From Nocardia australiensis (GTDB lineage Bacteria > Actinomycetota > Actinomycetes > Mycobacteriales > Mycobacteriaceae), in the NCBI RefSeq assembly GCF_020733705.1, contig NZ_JAJFZM010000017.1, positions 558,001-622,000 on the forward strand: DNA of 64,000 nucleotides, read 5' to 3'. The notes below the pieces were generated by a model. It did not search any database, was not told the DNA's origin, and was given only the letters and a program-made list of their open reading frames with translations. The translations under genes and the position numbers were made by a program. This document shows positions 17,101 through 24,629 of this stretch, piece by piece (positions within the stretch are counted from its first letter, which is position 1; every line of letters begins with the position of its first letter).

Positions 17101-19198
17101 CCAGGTGCTGGTCGAAGACGGACAGCTGCACGTCCGCTGGGACGTCCTGGAGACCGTTATCGACGGCACGGCCGCTGATACCGCCTTCGCGGCGTTGATG
17201 CGGTCGCTGCGGCGCCTCACCGGCGACCCCGCCGCGTGGACCAGTGACTACGCCGGACCCGCATCGGCCAACACGGTCACTCACCAGCTGACCGCTCTGT
17301 GGGCCGACCTCCTCGGCATCGATATCGGCGCGATCGATACGACGCGAGGATTCGTCGCATCAGGCGGTGATTCGGTCTCGGCCGTCCGGCTGGCCAGGCA
17401 GGTGCGCAGCTCCTTCGGCTTGTACCTTCCCATCGACGAGATCATCGCACCGGAATTCACCGTCACGGCCCTCGTCTCTCGGATCGTCCACAAGGCAGTG
17501 GATACCGTCGCACGGACCGGTCCTGTAACCGATCTGGTCGCACCTGGCACCGACACCGGCCCTTTCGAGCTCACACCGCTGCAACAGGCGTACTGGGTCG
17601 GCCAGCAGGATGCCTGGGCGCTGAGCTATCGAACAGCGCACGGCTACGGCGATCTGCGGATCGCCGGCCTCGACGGAGACGACTTGTACAGTGCCGTTGG
17701 GCGATTGGTGGATCGCAACCCCATGCTGCGGACGGTTTTCTCCGACAATGGGACCCAGGAGGTACTCGACGGGACGGATCCGAGACTGGCCGAGCTGCCG
17801 GTCGATGAGATCGATCTGAGTACGGCCCCGCAATCGGTGGTCACCGAGGAGATCGCGCGCATCCGATCCGACCTGCAGCGTCTCGGGCCGGGACCGGAGC
17901 CGTGGTCCTTCCGAATCGTCGCGGTACTGCTGCCCGAGGGGCAGGTCAGCCTGCACGTGGTGTGCGGCCTGCTCATCGCCGATGGCTGGTCAGGACAGCT
18001 CCTGGTCGGCGAACTGCTCACCTACCTCGACGAACCCAATGCGATGCTGGCCCCGCAGACCACGCGATTCGGCGACTATGTCGCGACGCTCGCCTACCGC
18101 CGCCGAACCCCGGAGTGGGCACGGGACCGACAATGGTGGTGGGACCGTATCGACGACGTGCCACCGGCGCCCGCGCTGCCGCTGGCGGAGCCCGCCGATC
18201 GGATCCGGTCCGAACTCATGCAACGGCGGGAAACACAGCTCACCTCAGAGCAATTCGCGGCCATCACCGATCGGTGCCGGGAGCGGGGAATCATCCCGTC
18301 GGCAGTCTTCGCAACCTGCTATGCGATCGCCTTGGCCCGCGCCGCGCACCATCGCCATTTCCTGCTCAATGTGCTGTACCTCGACAGAATGGCGCTGCCG
18401 GCCGACCTGGACCAGGTGATCGGTCCGTTCGCCACCACCGCGCTGGTCGAGCTGCGACTGCCTCGCTCGGTGACCTTCGCCGAACTGGCCCGACATACTC
18501 AATCGGCGACCGCTCGAACCTTCGATCACGCACTGCTCAGCGGAGTCGAGGTCGCTCGCGAGATCGCACGGCGCCGACGCAACACCCGGCCGGTGGCACC
18601 AGTGGTGTTCCACAGCATGCTCGGACTGCGTCCACCCGCGCACATGCCGGAAACGGTGCAAATCCTCGACTCCTTCCGCAGCATCCGCACCCCACAGGTG
18701 TCCCTGGACCTTCAGGTCGGCCCATCACCATGGAAAGACGACGAGGTCACCATCAGCCTCGACGCCGTGGCCGAGCTATTCGAACCCGGTGTTGTGGATG
18801 CGATATTCGACGACCTCGGCTCCACCCTCGAGCAGCTGGCCACCGACCCGGGATCCTGGGACACCGGGATCACGCTACCCACCGCCGAGCTTCCCGAATC
18901 GGTAAACGAACACCAACCCTCCCCGGTCGCCGAGCCTCTCACCACACCGACCGAACGCATGGTTGCCGATATATGGAGTGAGTTACTCAGTGACACACCA
19001 GGTGTGGGAACCACGAACTACGACCGCTCCACCGATTTCTTCCATGCGGGCGGCACTTCCGTGGCGGCGATAGCGATGCTCCGCAGAGTCCGCGACGTGA
19101 CCGGCGCATCGGTCGGGGCTCGGCAATTCCTGTCCGCCCCGACAATCGGCGCCCTCGCCACCGCCATCGACATTGCCCCTGCTCACGGCCAGAAGTAG
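11126..19198 (+). CDS. Multidomain NRPS: acyl-AMP ligase-Cy-A(Cys)-PCP-Cy-PCP-Cy-like-PCP
   Basis: A 2690-residue synthetase. Domains: acyl-AMP ligase 1-505 (P-loop near 155-167, LYTSGTTGRPKG); cyclisation domain Cy1 531-970 (D671, D676, S679 of the DxxxxDxxS motif); adenylation domain 980-1478; PCP1 with Ser1556 (GGHS); Cy2 1620-2040 (D1745, D1750, S1753); PCP2 with Ser2083 (GGDS); Cy-like domain 2148-2580 with Gly2281 in place of the first Asp; PCP3 with Ser2645 (GGTS). The residues I read at the specificity positions are D-L-Y-N-L-S-L-I-W, the cysteine code. The order Cy-A-PCP-Cy-PCP copies yersiniabactin HMWP2, where one A domain loads Cys on several carriers and Cy domains make thiazolines. 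The fused acyl ligase replaces the separate FadD10/ScoC of isonitrile clusters, but no ACP follows it. No thioesterase or reductase domain is present. The ATG at 11126 was chosen; the GTG at 11120 is possible. Confidence 0.85.
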   Translation: MDEQLTLAELLDPHVRDSPGRCALRCGERALTFAELDNAGDRVAAALGAAGVIQGARVAYLGSESVDFYALLFGCAKAGAVFVPINNRLAPDEIAHILADSGATILLADVDFPYECPDHLSVVSITGGDLSEWYNQSPADRPHRDIVADDAVVQLYTSGTTGRPKGVVLAHRSFFAVRDALADSGLDWLDWRPGDVTLVGLPGFHIGGMWCALQSVMVGATTVTMPRIDPSAAVTLVAESAATVMCVVPATLQWMLDEPAADATALASIRKIIYGGAPMPDEVLARAESVIGCEFAQIYGLTETGNTAMCLSPADHRRGGERLRSVGRPYPGFAVKVIGRDGTPAPTGVVGEICLHTPARMISYFGDRAATGTTLVNGWIHTGDAGYLDDDGYIHLSDRIKDMIIVGGEHVYPAEVERVLREHPAVTDVAVVGAPDTQFGELAHAVVVSPPGADVTAHELLTFAGRRLAAHKVPASFEFAEALPRNASGKVLRHRLRERVGGRPAVDRGGRSPLDTSAADPTHSGGEPKIMDLTVTQAAYWIGRRNDVALGGVAPWCYFEVERTAQQLITGDPMTEITTLQAAWNRLIADHDMLRLEITVDGRAHIPPSRPEYRIALTDLRRLPDRQADAVLAESTAEKSHQVRDPAQWPLFDITAAIMPAGGLRIFLGFDMIAMDVPSWALLMRHWRDLVNSATYTPPQLSYVEARQSASYTRRNGDTDRDYWLARIPSLPSGPALPWTEPLDRLQDMRFHRHEAVFPAERWSRLHTMCHARGLHPRGVLLAAYGLVLTRWGAVDPFCINTVVFDRDEDLPATVVGDFSTTSLTQLPPLDAWRTFADLAQAVHDQLENDFAHHTFSGIKIQHVMGTTAAPRYPVVFTDCTGLPATDPVAWLGDEVHGVSQTPQVVLDFMLWDHADGGVRLVWDAVDRALPDRFVPGMLAAYERLLTALADDISSWERADLGANPYFETVAALEPDARPDCGPLLADPQRQRAVIDQAAIAVAGTTWALTHGELAARSSAMAAAMVRSGVVSGDRVAVVASRSTAQIVACYAVLAAGATLVPLDPQWPATRIATACERAEVRHALTGTEHVASMPPSIAVSDIDLIFESTATEHVLPRSSPEDLAYIIFTSGSTGEPKGVAIEHAAARTTIDDMNDRFGIGPADRVLALSSPTFDLSIYDVYGVLGAGGAMVVPEPAAALDPAEWSQLIAEHGVTVWNTAPAVAQMLVEYAENDPVVLGRLASLRLMLLSGDWIPLTLPDRLRAMLPGLRVISLGGATEASIWSICYPIERVDPGWRSIPYGRALREQFFVVLDEDGSFCPVGVAGELHIGGAGLARGYVGDEQQTAHRFFYHPVLGEHLYRTGDLGRWCPDGTIEFLGRVDRQLKVLGHRIEPGEVEAVLTGLPQIRQCLVVGRRGKDQHVRLVAYLVGRSTSPDLESIAAHARAQLPAYMVPTRWVTLDELPLTSNGKIDHAALPDPFAGEPVTGADDALREPGIGAAEPPATPVTDALPAPVSHPGRRPLTEEEQWVATLWSELLEVTITEPGADFFALGGHSVLATRMLFRVRTDGHTEIGMREVATHSTVAEFAGLLAGKRLDREPGSPRKLPKPTRATPGEPFPLTRVQHAYLLGRNGGTACYVFNEFRCTEIDLDRYEQAWSIVIARHPMLRTVITTDYLNRVVDSVPRYRIRRYDLTSLSGEQRDARLLRLREQLSHRVIRHDRWPLFDVRAAVLGDGELRLFVGIDALICDASSFFLLDRHLREAYERPLDRIPVPRTDFAAYVTHTRDRRDSAAYARAAEYWDKRIPTIPGPPTLPTRPETDAAPRFVRRADRLSSEQWETLTSLAARHKLTVAAVLLTVYADALAELSGEDRFSIMLTLMDRPLDLPDIDQVVGEFTALIAHEVDRRESGCFLDRARRTQQRLFDDLDHRDYSAVEVLTDLTALTGRRIRLPAVFTSGLDVGEIVGSEPRLNWVGPVEYGISQTPDVWLDHQVLVEDGQLHVRWDVLETVIDGTAADTAFAALMRSLRRLTGDPAAWTSDYAGPASANTVTHQLTALWADLLGIDIGAIDTTRGFVASGGDSVSAVRLARQVRSSFGLYLPIDEIIAPEFTVTALVSRIVHKAVDTVARTGPVTDLVAPGTDTGPFELTPLQQAYWVGQQDAWALSYRTAHGYGDLRIAGLDGDDLYSAVGRLVDRNPMLRTVFSDNGTQEVLDGTDPRLAELPVDEIDLSTAPQSVVTEEIARIRSDLQRLGPGPEPWSFRIVAVLLPEGQVSLHVVCGLLIADGWSGQLLVGELLTYLDEPNAMLAPQTTRFGDYVATLAYRRRTPEWARDRQWWWDRIDDVPPAPALPLAEPADRIRSELMQRRETQLTSEQFAAITDRCRERGIIPSAVFATCYAIALARAAHHRHFLLNVLYLDRMALPADLDQVIGPFATTALVELRLPRSVTFAELARHTQSATARTFDHALLSGVEVAREIARRRRNTRPVAPVVFHSMLGLRPPAHMPETVQILDSFRSIRTPQVSLDLQVGPSPWKDDEVTISLDAVAELFEPGVVDAIFDDLGSTLEQLATDPGSWDTGITLPTAELPESVNEHQPSPVAEPLTTPTERMVADIWSELLSDTPGVGTTNYDRSTDFFHAGGTSVAAIAMLRRVRDVTGASVGARQFLSAPTIGALATAIDIAPAHGQK

Positions 19199-19206
19199 GA
19201 GTACCC

Positions 19207-19420
19207 GTGTCAGCTACCGATGCCCGGACCGAAGCAATCGTCCCACCGACCCGCACGAGGTAACCATCGTCAATATTGCACTGCCCGACATCCGCACGGA
19301 TCTGCATTTCTCCACGACCGACCTGGCCTGGGTATTCAACGCCCATACGCTCGCCTTCGGCGGCCTGCTACTGCTGGGTGGCCGTGCCGGTGACCGAATC
19401 CAGGCCGGGACCCGACCCTG
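19207..19420 (+). pseudogene. Truncated MFS (DHA2-type) exporter remnant
   Basis: A GTG at 19207 follows GGAGTACCC after the NRPS stop, but this frame ends after 18 codons. About 40 bases later another frame reads VTIVNIALPDIRTDL and AFGGLLLLGGRAGDR, the first two membrane segments of 14-TM drug exporters. The sequence matching the first half of TM1 is deleted, the frame is shifted, and everything after the GRAGD loop is lost. It was probably the exporter of the NRPS product. Just beyond it, about 19434-19520 on the minus strand encodes a natural-looking protein tail (FAEIVVGDTLAWTGILANAL) of unknown origin. Confidence 0.7.
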
Positions 19421-19674
19421 ACACCAGTCTTAAGTAGCCGAATACAGCGCATTCGCGAGAATACCGGTCCACGCCAACGTGTCTCCGACGACGATCTCGG
19501 CGAACCGGATCTGGTCGGCCGATCGGCCTTTCGGCCGAGGTCGGGGCGGGAGTATTTGCTGCTCCTGGGTCCGGTCGGAATGTCAGGTCCGTTTTCCGCC
19601 GGTGCTGTGGGGTCCTTGCACCCCATCCTCGGAGGGAGGTTCGTTCGAGACAGCACATTCGGAGAGGAATTGAT

Positions 19675-20406
19675 GTGGCCGAGGTTGCGGTGGTGACGGG
19701 CTCGACTCGTGGCATCGGGTTCGAGACGGCGCTGGCATTGGGATTGTCGGGGTACACGGTCGTCGTGACGGGGCGCTCCGAACAGGCGGCGGTGGCTGCG
19801 GCGCGGCTGCTGGGTGAGCGGGGTGTCGACGCGCACGGCCACCGGCTCGATGTCGTCTCGATCGAATCGGTGCAGCGGCTGGCCGATGTCATCGCGCGCG
19901 ACCATGGGCGGTTGGATGTGCTGGTGAACAATGCGGGTGTCGCCGCCGAATGGGACGCGCCCGGTCCCAGCCGGTATGCGCATCCGGAGTCGGTGCGGCG
20001 GACACTCGAGACCAATGTGATCGGGGTGTTCCACACCGTGGAGGCATTGCTGCCGTTGCTTCGGCGCAGCGACTCGGGTCGGATCGTCAATGTGTCCTCG
20101 TTCATGGGGTCGCTGACCCTGCAGTCCCGCGCCGATCCGGCCGACATGGTGGTGCCCGCTTATCAAGCCTCCAAAGCGGCACTCAACAGCCTGACCATCA
20201 CGCTGTCGAAGGTTCTCGCGGACACGAGCATCAAGGTGTTCTCCGTCGATCCGGGATTCGCGCAGACCGACTTCTCGCCCATCAACCGCGCCCAGGCACC
20301 GCTGACCGCCGCGCAAGGCGCCGAACCCGTGGTCGAGGCCGCGATGCTGAAGATCGATGCCGCATCCGGCTCGTTCATCGGCCGCGACGGCGTAGTGCCC
20401 TGGTAG
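19675..20406 (+). CDS. Short-chain dehydrogenase/reductase
   Basis: A 243-residue SDR with the cofactor motif TGSTRGIG (residues 9-16), NNAG at about residue 83, catalytic Ser in VNVSSFMG, and Tyr-x3-Lys in YQASKAALN. The motif spacing fits carbonyl-reductase-like plant and bacterial SDRs that reduce ketones with NADPH. The GTG at 19675 follows GGAGAGGAAT; an overlapping ATG at 19673 is out of frame. It stands alone, after the broken exporter. Confidence 0.85.
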   Translation: MAEVAVVTGSTRGIGFETALALGLSGYTVVVTGRSEQAAVAAARLLGERGVDAHGHRLDVVSIESVQRLADVIARDHGRLDVLVNNAGVAAEWDAPGPSRYAHPESVRRTLETNVIGVFHTVEALLPLLRRSDSGRIVNVSSFMGSLTLQSRADPADMVVPAYQASKAALNSLTITLSKVLADTSIKVFSVDPGFAQTDFSPINRAQAPLTAAQGAEPVVEAAMLKIDAASGSFIGRDGVVPW

Positions 20407-20740
20407 CTGGCACGGTGATGCCGGAAGAATCAAAGGGCACAGACCATTCTCTGAAACTCCTCACCGATCCTGCTCAGGTGATGCGGCACGCTATCCGCGA
20501 ATCGGAGGCATCCCCAGAACCGGCCAGCGCCGCCCAGATCGCACAGCTGATCGAGAGGCTGAACATCCGCACGTGACCGAATCCCAGCGTTGCTGGCTAA
20601 AACGATGGGATTCGACACTGCCGTCCGCGAGAACATCTTGGTCGTGTTGTCGCACGCACATCGCCGCCAAAGTCGCGCTGTGGCCGAGATAGCGAGTCCC
20701 GTGCACTTGGAGCCGGGAAGGTGCCCACCCCGGAGGCGAC
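20407..20740. other. Gap with a possible 52-codon ORF
   Basis: A plus-strand frame from the ATG at 20418 to 20576 encodes a polar, helix-like peptide (segments AQVMRHAIRESEASPEP and AQIAQLIERLNIRT). I cannot assign it and cannot exclude chance. The rest of the gap shows nothing recognisable. Confidence 0.3.
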
Positions 20741-20945
20741 TCATGTAGTTGCTTGGGTGCGTATCTGTACTACGCCGTGTGATCCGTTGGCCCGCCAGTC
20801 GGGTTCGTCAGCCTCCGCGACGGTGACGGTTCCGGCGGCGTCGCCGAACACGGTGTGACCGCTGTCGGACAGGTGCGTGACGGACCAGATCGTGTTGGTG
20901 CCGGAGGTGAAAGTAGTGAGGCGGCCGTGATGCGCGCATCAGTCC
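20741..20945 (-). pseudogene. C-terminal fragment of an unidentified protein
   Basis: The minus frame reads TSGTNTIWSVTHLSDSGHTV and continues to a TGA at 20741-20743. It looks like the genuine beta-rich end of a protein but has no start, and it runs into the truncated SnoaL-like copy at about 20945. I do not recognise the family. Confidence 0.35.
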
Positions 20946-20973
20946 CGCGACATCCGTTGTGCCGCAGGCGTGA

Positions 20974-21171
20974 CGACGACCGGTTGCCTCAATTCCACGG
21001 AAATCTCCCCGGTGGGTGCCGGTTACGGTGAAGTGCACCGCTAAATAGTCGCCGTCTGCGAGGAAGTTCCGCATCTCCCAATGCCAGTCGGGAAAAGCGG
21101 TGAAGAGCGGCAAGAATTGCGCCTCAACGGCGGCTGGATCCATAGGGATATTCGATCAAGGTCGTGCTCAT
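20974..21171 (-). pseudogene. Truncated duplicate of the SnoaL-like gene
   Basis: Bases 20974-21149 are identical to 31433-31608, and 21150-21171 are identical to 31646-31667, so this copy has lost 37 bases relative to the intact gene. It also lacks both gene ends: the frame after GIEATGRR runs into unrelated sequence. It is a recent, broken duplicate of the gene at 31315. Confidence 0.85.
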
Positions 21172-21299
21172 GTGCTGGGGAACCGTTGTGCGAACTGGCT
21201 TCGGATCTACGACATCAACGAACCCAGCTCGGACACAGAAAGATCTAACGCAACACAACAGAACTACGAGCACAGACCTACCCGAGCGCCGTCGCCATA

Positions 21300-22052
21300 T
21301 CACGACGAGATGGCCGCGCGGATCTGGGCGACCAGGGCGTCGAGACGTTGCTGATGTGAACCCTCCCAATAGATTCGGCCGCAATCCGAGCACTGCCGGA
21401 AGGTGTCGTAGTAGCAGCGGGTGAGTGGTTCGAGCCGATCGATGATGTCCTGCTTGGCCACATCGGTGACAACGCCGCCACAGCGCAGGCAGCGACTGAA
21501 CGGCACCAGCCGATCCGCCAGGTCGAGCCGGCGGACGACCTCCACCATCTGCTCGAGCGGATGGTCCGACCGGACGAATACACCGTGGGTCACGGTGCGG
21601 CGCTTGAGAAGTCCGTGGTCGCGGGTGAGCAGGATCCGATGCTCGGCCGCGGCTGTCTTCGCCAGTGCTGCGTCGTCGGCTTCCCAGTCGCCGCGGACGT
21701 CGAGTCCCATCAGCCGCATCAGCCGTGCGAGCCCGCCGAGGTTGACATCGACGATGAAACGCGGATCGCGCAGCGGGCGGGGACGCACCCGGGTCAGCGG
21801 CCCGATATCAAGCGTCTCGAACATCGGGTAGACGACAACCCGATCGCCCGGCTGCAGATGGCGGCCGAAGTCGACGGACTCACCGTTTACCAGCATCAGG
21901 TCGACCTCGGTGTGCGGAATACCGGCGGCCTCGACGACGTCCTTCACGGTCTGATGCGGCCGGACCGGCCGCCGCTGCACCGCGTACCGCACACCCGGGG
22001 GCAAAAAGTCGTTCAGCTCGGCATACACACGCAGTTCGACACCGGCCGTCAT
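21300..22052 (-). CDS. Mut7-C RNase-domain protein with N-terminal ubiquitin-like domain
   Basis: A 250-residue two-domain protein. Residues 1-80 are ThiS/MoaD-like (beta-grasp; GDRVVVYPMF is the end of that fold). Residues 95-250 form the Mut7-C (PIN-fold) domain, with acidic residues in FIVDVNLG, the segment LLTRDHGLLKR, and a zinc ribbon of two pairs of Cys (CLRCGG and CSDCGRIYWEG). The family is predicted to be an RNase, and the fused ubiquitin-like domain is a known architecture. The ATG at 22052 (MTAGVELRVYAEL) is the natural start; the longer frame adds an unrelated leader. Confidence 0.8.
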   Translation of the reverse strand: MTAGVELRVYAELNDFLPPGVRYAVQRRPVRPHQTVKDVVEAAGIPHTEVDLMLVNGESVDFGRHLQPGDRVVVYPMFETLDIGPLTRVRPRPLRDPRFIVDVNLGGLARLMRLMGLDVRGDWEADDAALAKTAAAEHRILLTRDHGLLKRRTVTHGVFVRSDHPLEQMVEVVRRLDLADRLVPFSRCLRCGGVVTDVAKQDIIDRLEPLTRCYYDTFRQCSDCGRIYWEGSHQQRLDALVAQIRAAISS

Positions 22053-22288
22053 ACGACCATTGTCCGGCGGGAGCACCCAGCCCGTCCAGGACAAGCCTAG
22101 TTGAGCAATCTCGCGCAGTATCACGTCTCCGTGCGGAAGCCCAATGCCGTTGGCGCCCTGTACGATTAGCAGCGGGGCGGGAACCCCAGGCATGCCTTTT
22201 GGCGTGCGCGCGCGATCGTTGTGTGTCAGTTTCTGGCTGACCCACGGATGATCAGGCGGGCGTGGGATTTCGACGGAGGGGATCGCTG

Positions 22289-24328
22289 GTGGTTCTGGCC
22301 ACGGGAGATGTGTTCGCGGGCTTCATGATCGAGGAGGTCCTCGGCGCCGGTGGGATGGGTGTGGTCTACGCGGCACGGCACCCGCGCATGGATCGACTGG
22401 TCGCGTTGAAGGTCCTCAACGACAACCTGGCCACCGACCGGCGCGCACATGCGGCATTCGACCGCGAAGCCGAGCTGGCCGCCCGTCTGGACCACCCGAA
22501 CATCGTCACCGTCCACGACCGCAGCGCACCCGGCGATCCCGTGCTGTGGCTGGCCATGCGCCGCATTCGCGGTGGAGACGCCGCCTCCTTTGTGGCCGCG
22601 CACCCGGACGGGCTCGCACCTCGGCTGGCGGCGGAATTGATAACCGACGCGGCGGCCGCACTGGACTACGCCCACGCCCAGGGCGTGCTGCACCGTGACG
22701 TCAAACCGGCGAACCTGCTGATCGAGGCCGACGCCAGGCACGGCCAGCGCGCCCTGCTCACCGATTTCGGGATCGCCCGCACCTTGGACAGCACGGTCAC
22801 CCTGTCGGCGATCTCGGCCAGCTTCGCCTACGCCGCCCCCGAACGCTTCGCCCAGGCTCCCGCCGACCCGAGCGCCGACATCTATTCACTCGGCGCCACC
22901 CTCTTCCACCTCCTCGCCGGCCGGCCACCGTTCCCCCGCGCCGACCAGGCCGCCGTCATCGGCGCCCACCTCAGCGAACCACCGCCCGCACCCAGCCGGT
23001 CCCGGACCGATCTGCCGGTGGAACTCGACGCCGTGATCGCGACCGCGATGGCCAAGAACCCCGCCGACCGCTACCCCACCTGCGCCGCCCTCGCCGAAGC
23101 CGCCCGAACCGCGAGCACAGCCCAGATTGCCCACACCACACCGCCTTCCAGGCCGTCCCCCGCAACGCCGAAGCTCCCCGTTCACCCGCCGGACCCCTCC
23201 GTCACGTCCGTCACGCGGGATTCCGCCGATATCAAGGCCCAAGCGTCCGCACCACCGGTACCCGTGCCCGGGCCACGGATCACCCGGCGGCGACTGCTGA
23301 CCGCCGCCGGGCTCGTCGTCCCGCTGACCACTGCCACTGTCGCGGGAATCACCCTCACCGCACGTGAATCCTCGTCACAAGAGCCCCCGAACGAGCCGCC
23401 GAAACTGAAGGTGCCCAGGCCGATAGACTCCTTACCCCTCCACCTCGAGACCGCCGTGTACAGGGTGGTGTTCAGTCCCGACAGCAGCATGCTGGCCGCC
23501 GCCACCTACGACAAGATCGCGCTGCTATGGGATGCCCGCACTTACGAACCGATGGGACAGCCCCTCGACGGCCACACCAGCGTGGTTTTCTCGGCGACGT
23601 TCAACCACGACGGCACCCTGCTCGCCACCGCAAGCGGGGACAGCACGGTGCGGTTCTGGGATCCCCGCACCCAACAACAGGTCGGGCAACACCTCACCGA
23701 TCCCAGCGGAGGGGTGAATTGCGTGGCGTTCAGCCCAGACGACACCTACGTCGCCACCGTCGGCGACGACAAGGCAACGCGGCTCTGGAACGTCGGCACC
23801 CGTGAACAGATCGGGGAATCCCTCGCCACCGCCGCCACCTATGCGGCGACCTCAATGGTGTTCAGCCCCGACGGCACCTTCCTCGCCGCAGCCGACATTG
23901 ACAGCACAGTGCGATTCTGGGATCCCCGCACCCGCGAACAGATCGGGCAACCCCTCAAAGGCCACACCGATGCGGTGGTTTCGTTGGCATTCAGTCGTGA
24001 TGGCACCCGGCTCGCCACCGCGAGCTACGACAACACAGTGCGACTGTGGGATACCCACACCCACCAGCAGATCGGGCAACCCTTCCTCGGCCACGCCAAC
24101 AGGGCGCATGTGGTGGCAATCAGCCCCGACGGCACCATGCTCGCCACCGGCGGTGGGGACAAGACAGTACGGGTGTGGGATGCCCATACTCATCAACAGA
24201 TCGGACAGCCGCTCGTCAGCCAGGGCCAAGCGGTGTATTCGGTGGCGTTCAGCCCCGACGGCAACTTCCTCGCCAGCGCCGGCGAGGAGGATTTCGTGCG
24301 GATGTGGACAATGACCGAGCCCGCGTAG
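22289..24328 (+). CDS. Membrane Ser/Thr protein kinase with C-terminal WD40 propeller
   Basis: A 679-residue eukaryote-like kinase. The kinase domain covers about residues 8-265: Gly-rich loop LGAGGMGVVY, invariant Lys in VALKVL, catalytic HRDVKPAN (Asp137), DFG at 159-161, and YAAPERF in place of APE. A Pro-rich linker leads to one membrane helix at about residues 335-357, so the C-terminal part lies outside the cell. Seven WD40 repeats follow (each with FSPDG and W-D motifs, residues about 389-679), enough for one propeller that may sense a ligand or bind a protein. The GTG at 22289, preceded by GGAGGGG, is preferred over the one at 22262. The target is unknown. Confidence 0.85.
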   Translation: MVLATGDVFAGFMIEEVLGAGGMGVVYAARHPRMDRLVALKVLNDNLATDRRAHAAFDREAELAARLDHPNIVTVHDRSAPGDPVLWLAMRRIRGGDAASFVAAHPDGLAPRLAAELITDAAAALDYAHAQGVLHRDVKPANLLIEADARHGQRALLTDFGIARTLDSTVTLSAISASFAYAAPERFAQAPADPSADIYSLGATLFHLLAGRPPFPRADQAAVIGAHLSEPPPAPSRSRTDLPVELDAVIATAMAKNPADRYPTCAALAEAARTASTAQIAHTTPPSRPSPATPKLPVHPPDPSVTSVTRDSADIKAQASAPPVPVPGPRITRRRLLTAAGLVVPLTTATVAGITLTARESSSQEPPNEPPKLKVPRPIDSLPLHLETAVYRVVFSPDSSMLAAATYDKIALLWDARTYEPMGQPLDGHTSVVFSATFNHDGTLLATASGDSTVRFWDPRTQQQVGQHLTDPSGGVNCVAFSPDDTYVATVGDDKATRLWNVGTREQIGESLATAATYAATSMVFSPDGTFLAAADIDSTVRFWDPRTREQIGQPLKGHTDAVVSLAFSRDGTRLATASYDNTVRLWDTHTHQQIGQPFLGHANRAHVVAISPDGTMLATGGGDKTVRVWDAHTHQQIGQPLVSQGQAVYSVAFSPDGNFLASAGEEDFVRMWTMTEPA

Positions 24329-24369
24329 GTGAGTGCATCGCTGCTGTGCAAGCAAGAGTCGTTGCCGCG

Positions 24370-24629
24370 TTACTGGAGTGGCAGGCCGGGCATGACGACG
24401 TCAGCCGAACCTGAATGGTCCGATCTGCCTACCCAGTTGCCCATGTTTGTGTTCCTAGGTGCTCGCACCGGGGCAACTGTTTGACCGGTTCGCCAGTCCG
24501 TGATGCAGTTGGCCCACCATTCGAACGCTAGATTGTCGGGCGCGATGGGAGACGGAAGTGGAAGACTCACGAAGCGTTCAATGCCGAGCCCTCCGAACAA
24601 CCCGATAAAGATATCGAGCGCGTGTTCAT
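24370..24629 (-). other. Gap with a possible C-terminal protein fragment
   Basis: The minus frame between the kinase and the acyl-CoA ligase remnant contains a natural-looking stretch (LDIFIGLFGGLGIERFVSLP, then FEWWANCITDW) that ends at a stop near 24370. It has no start of its own and meets the ligase remnant at about 24630, which points to a deletion junction. I do not recognise the family. Confidence 0.3.
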
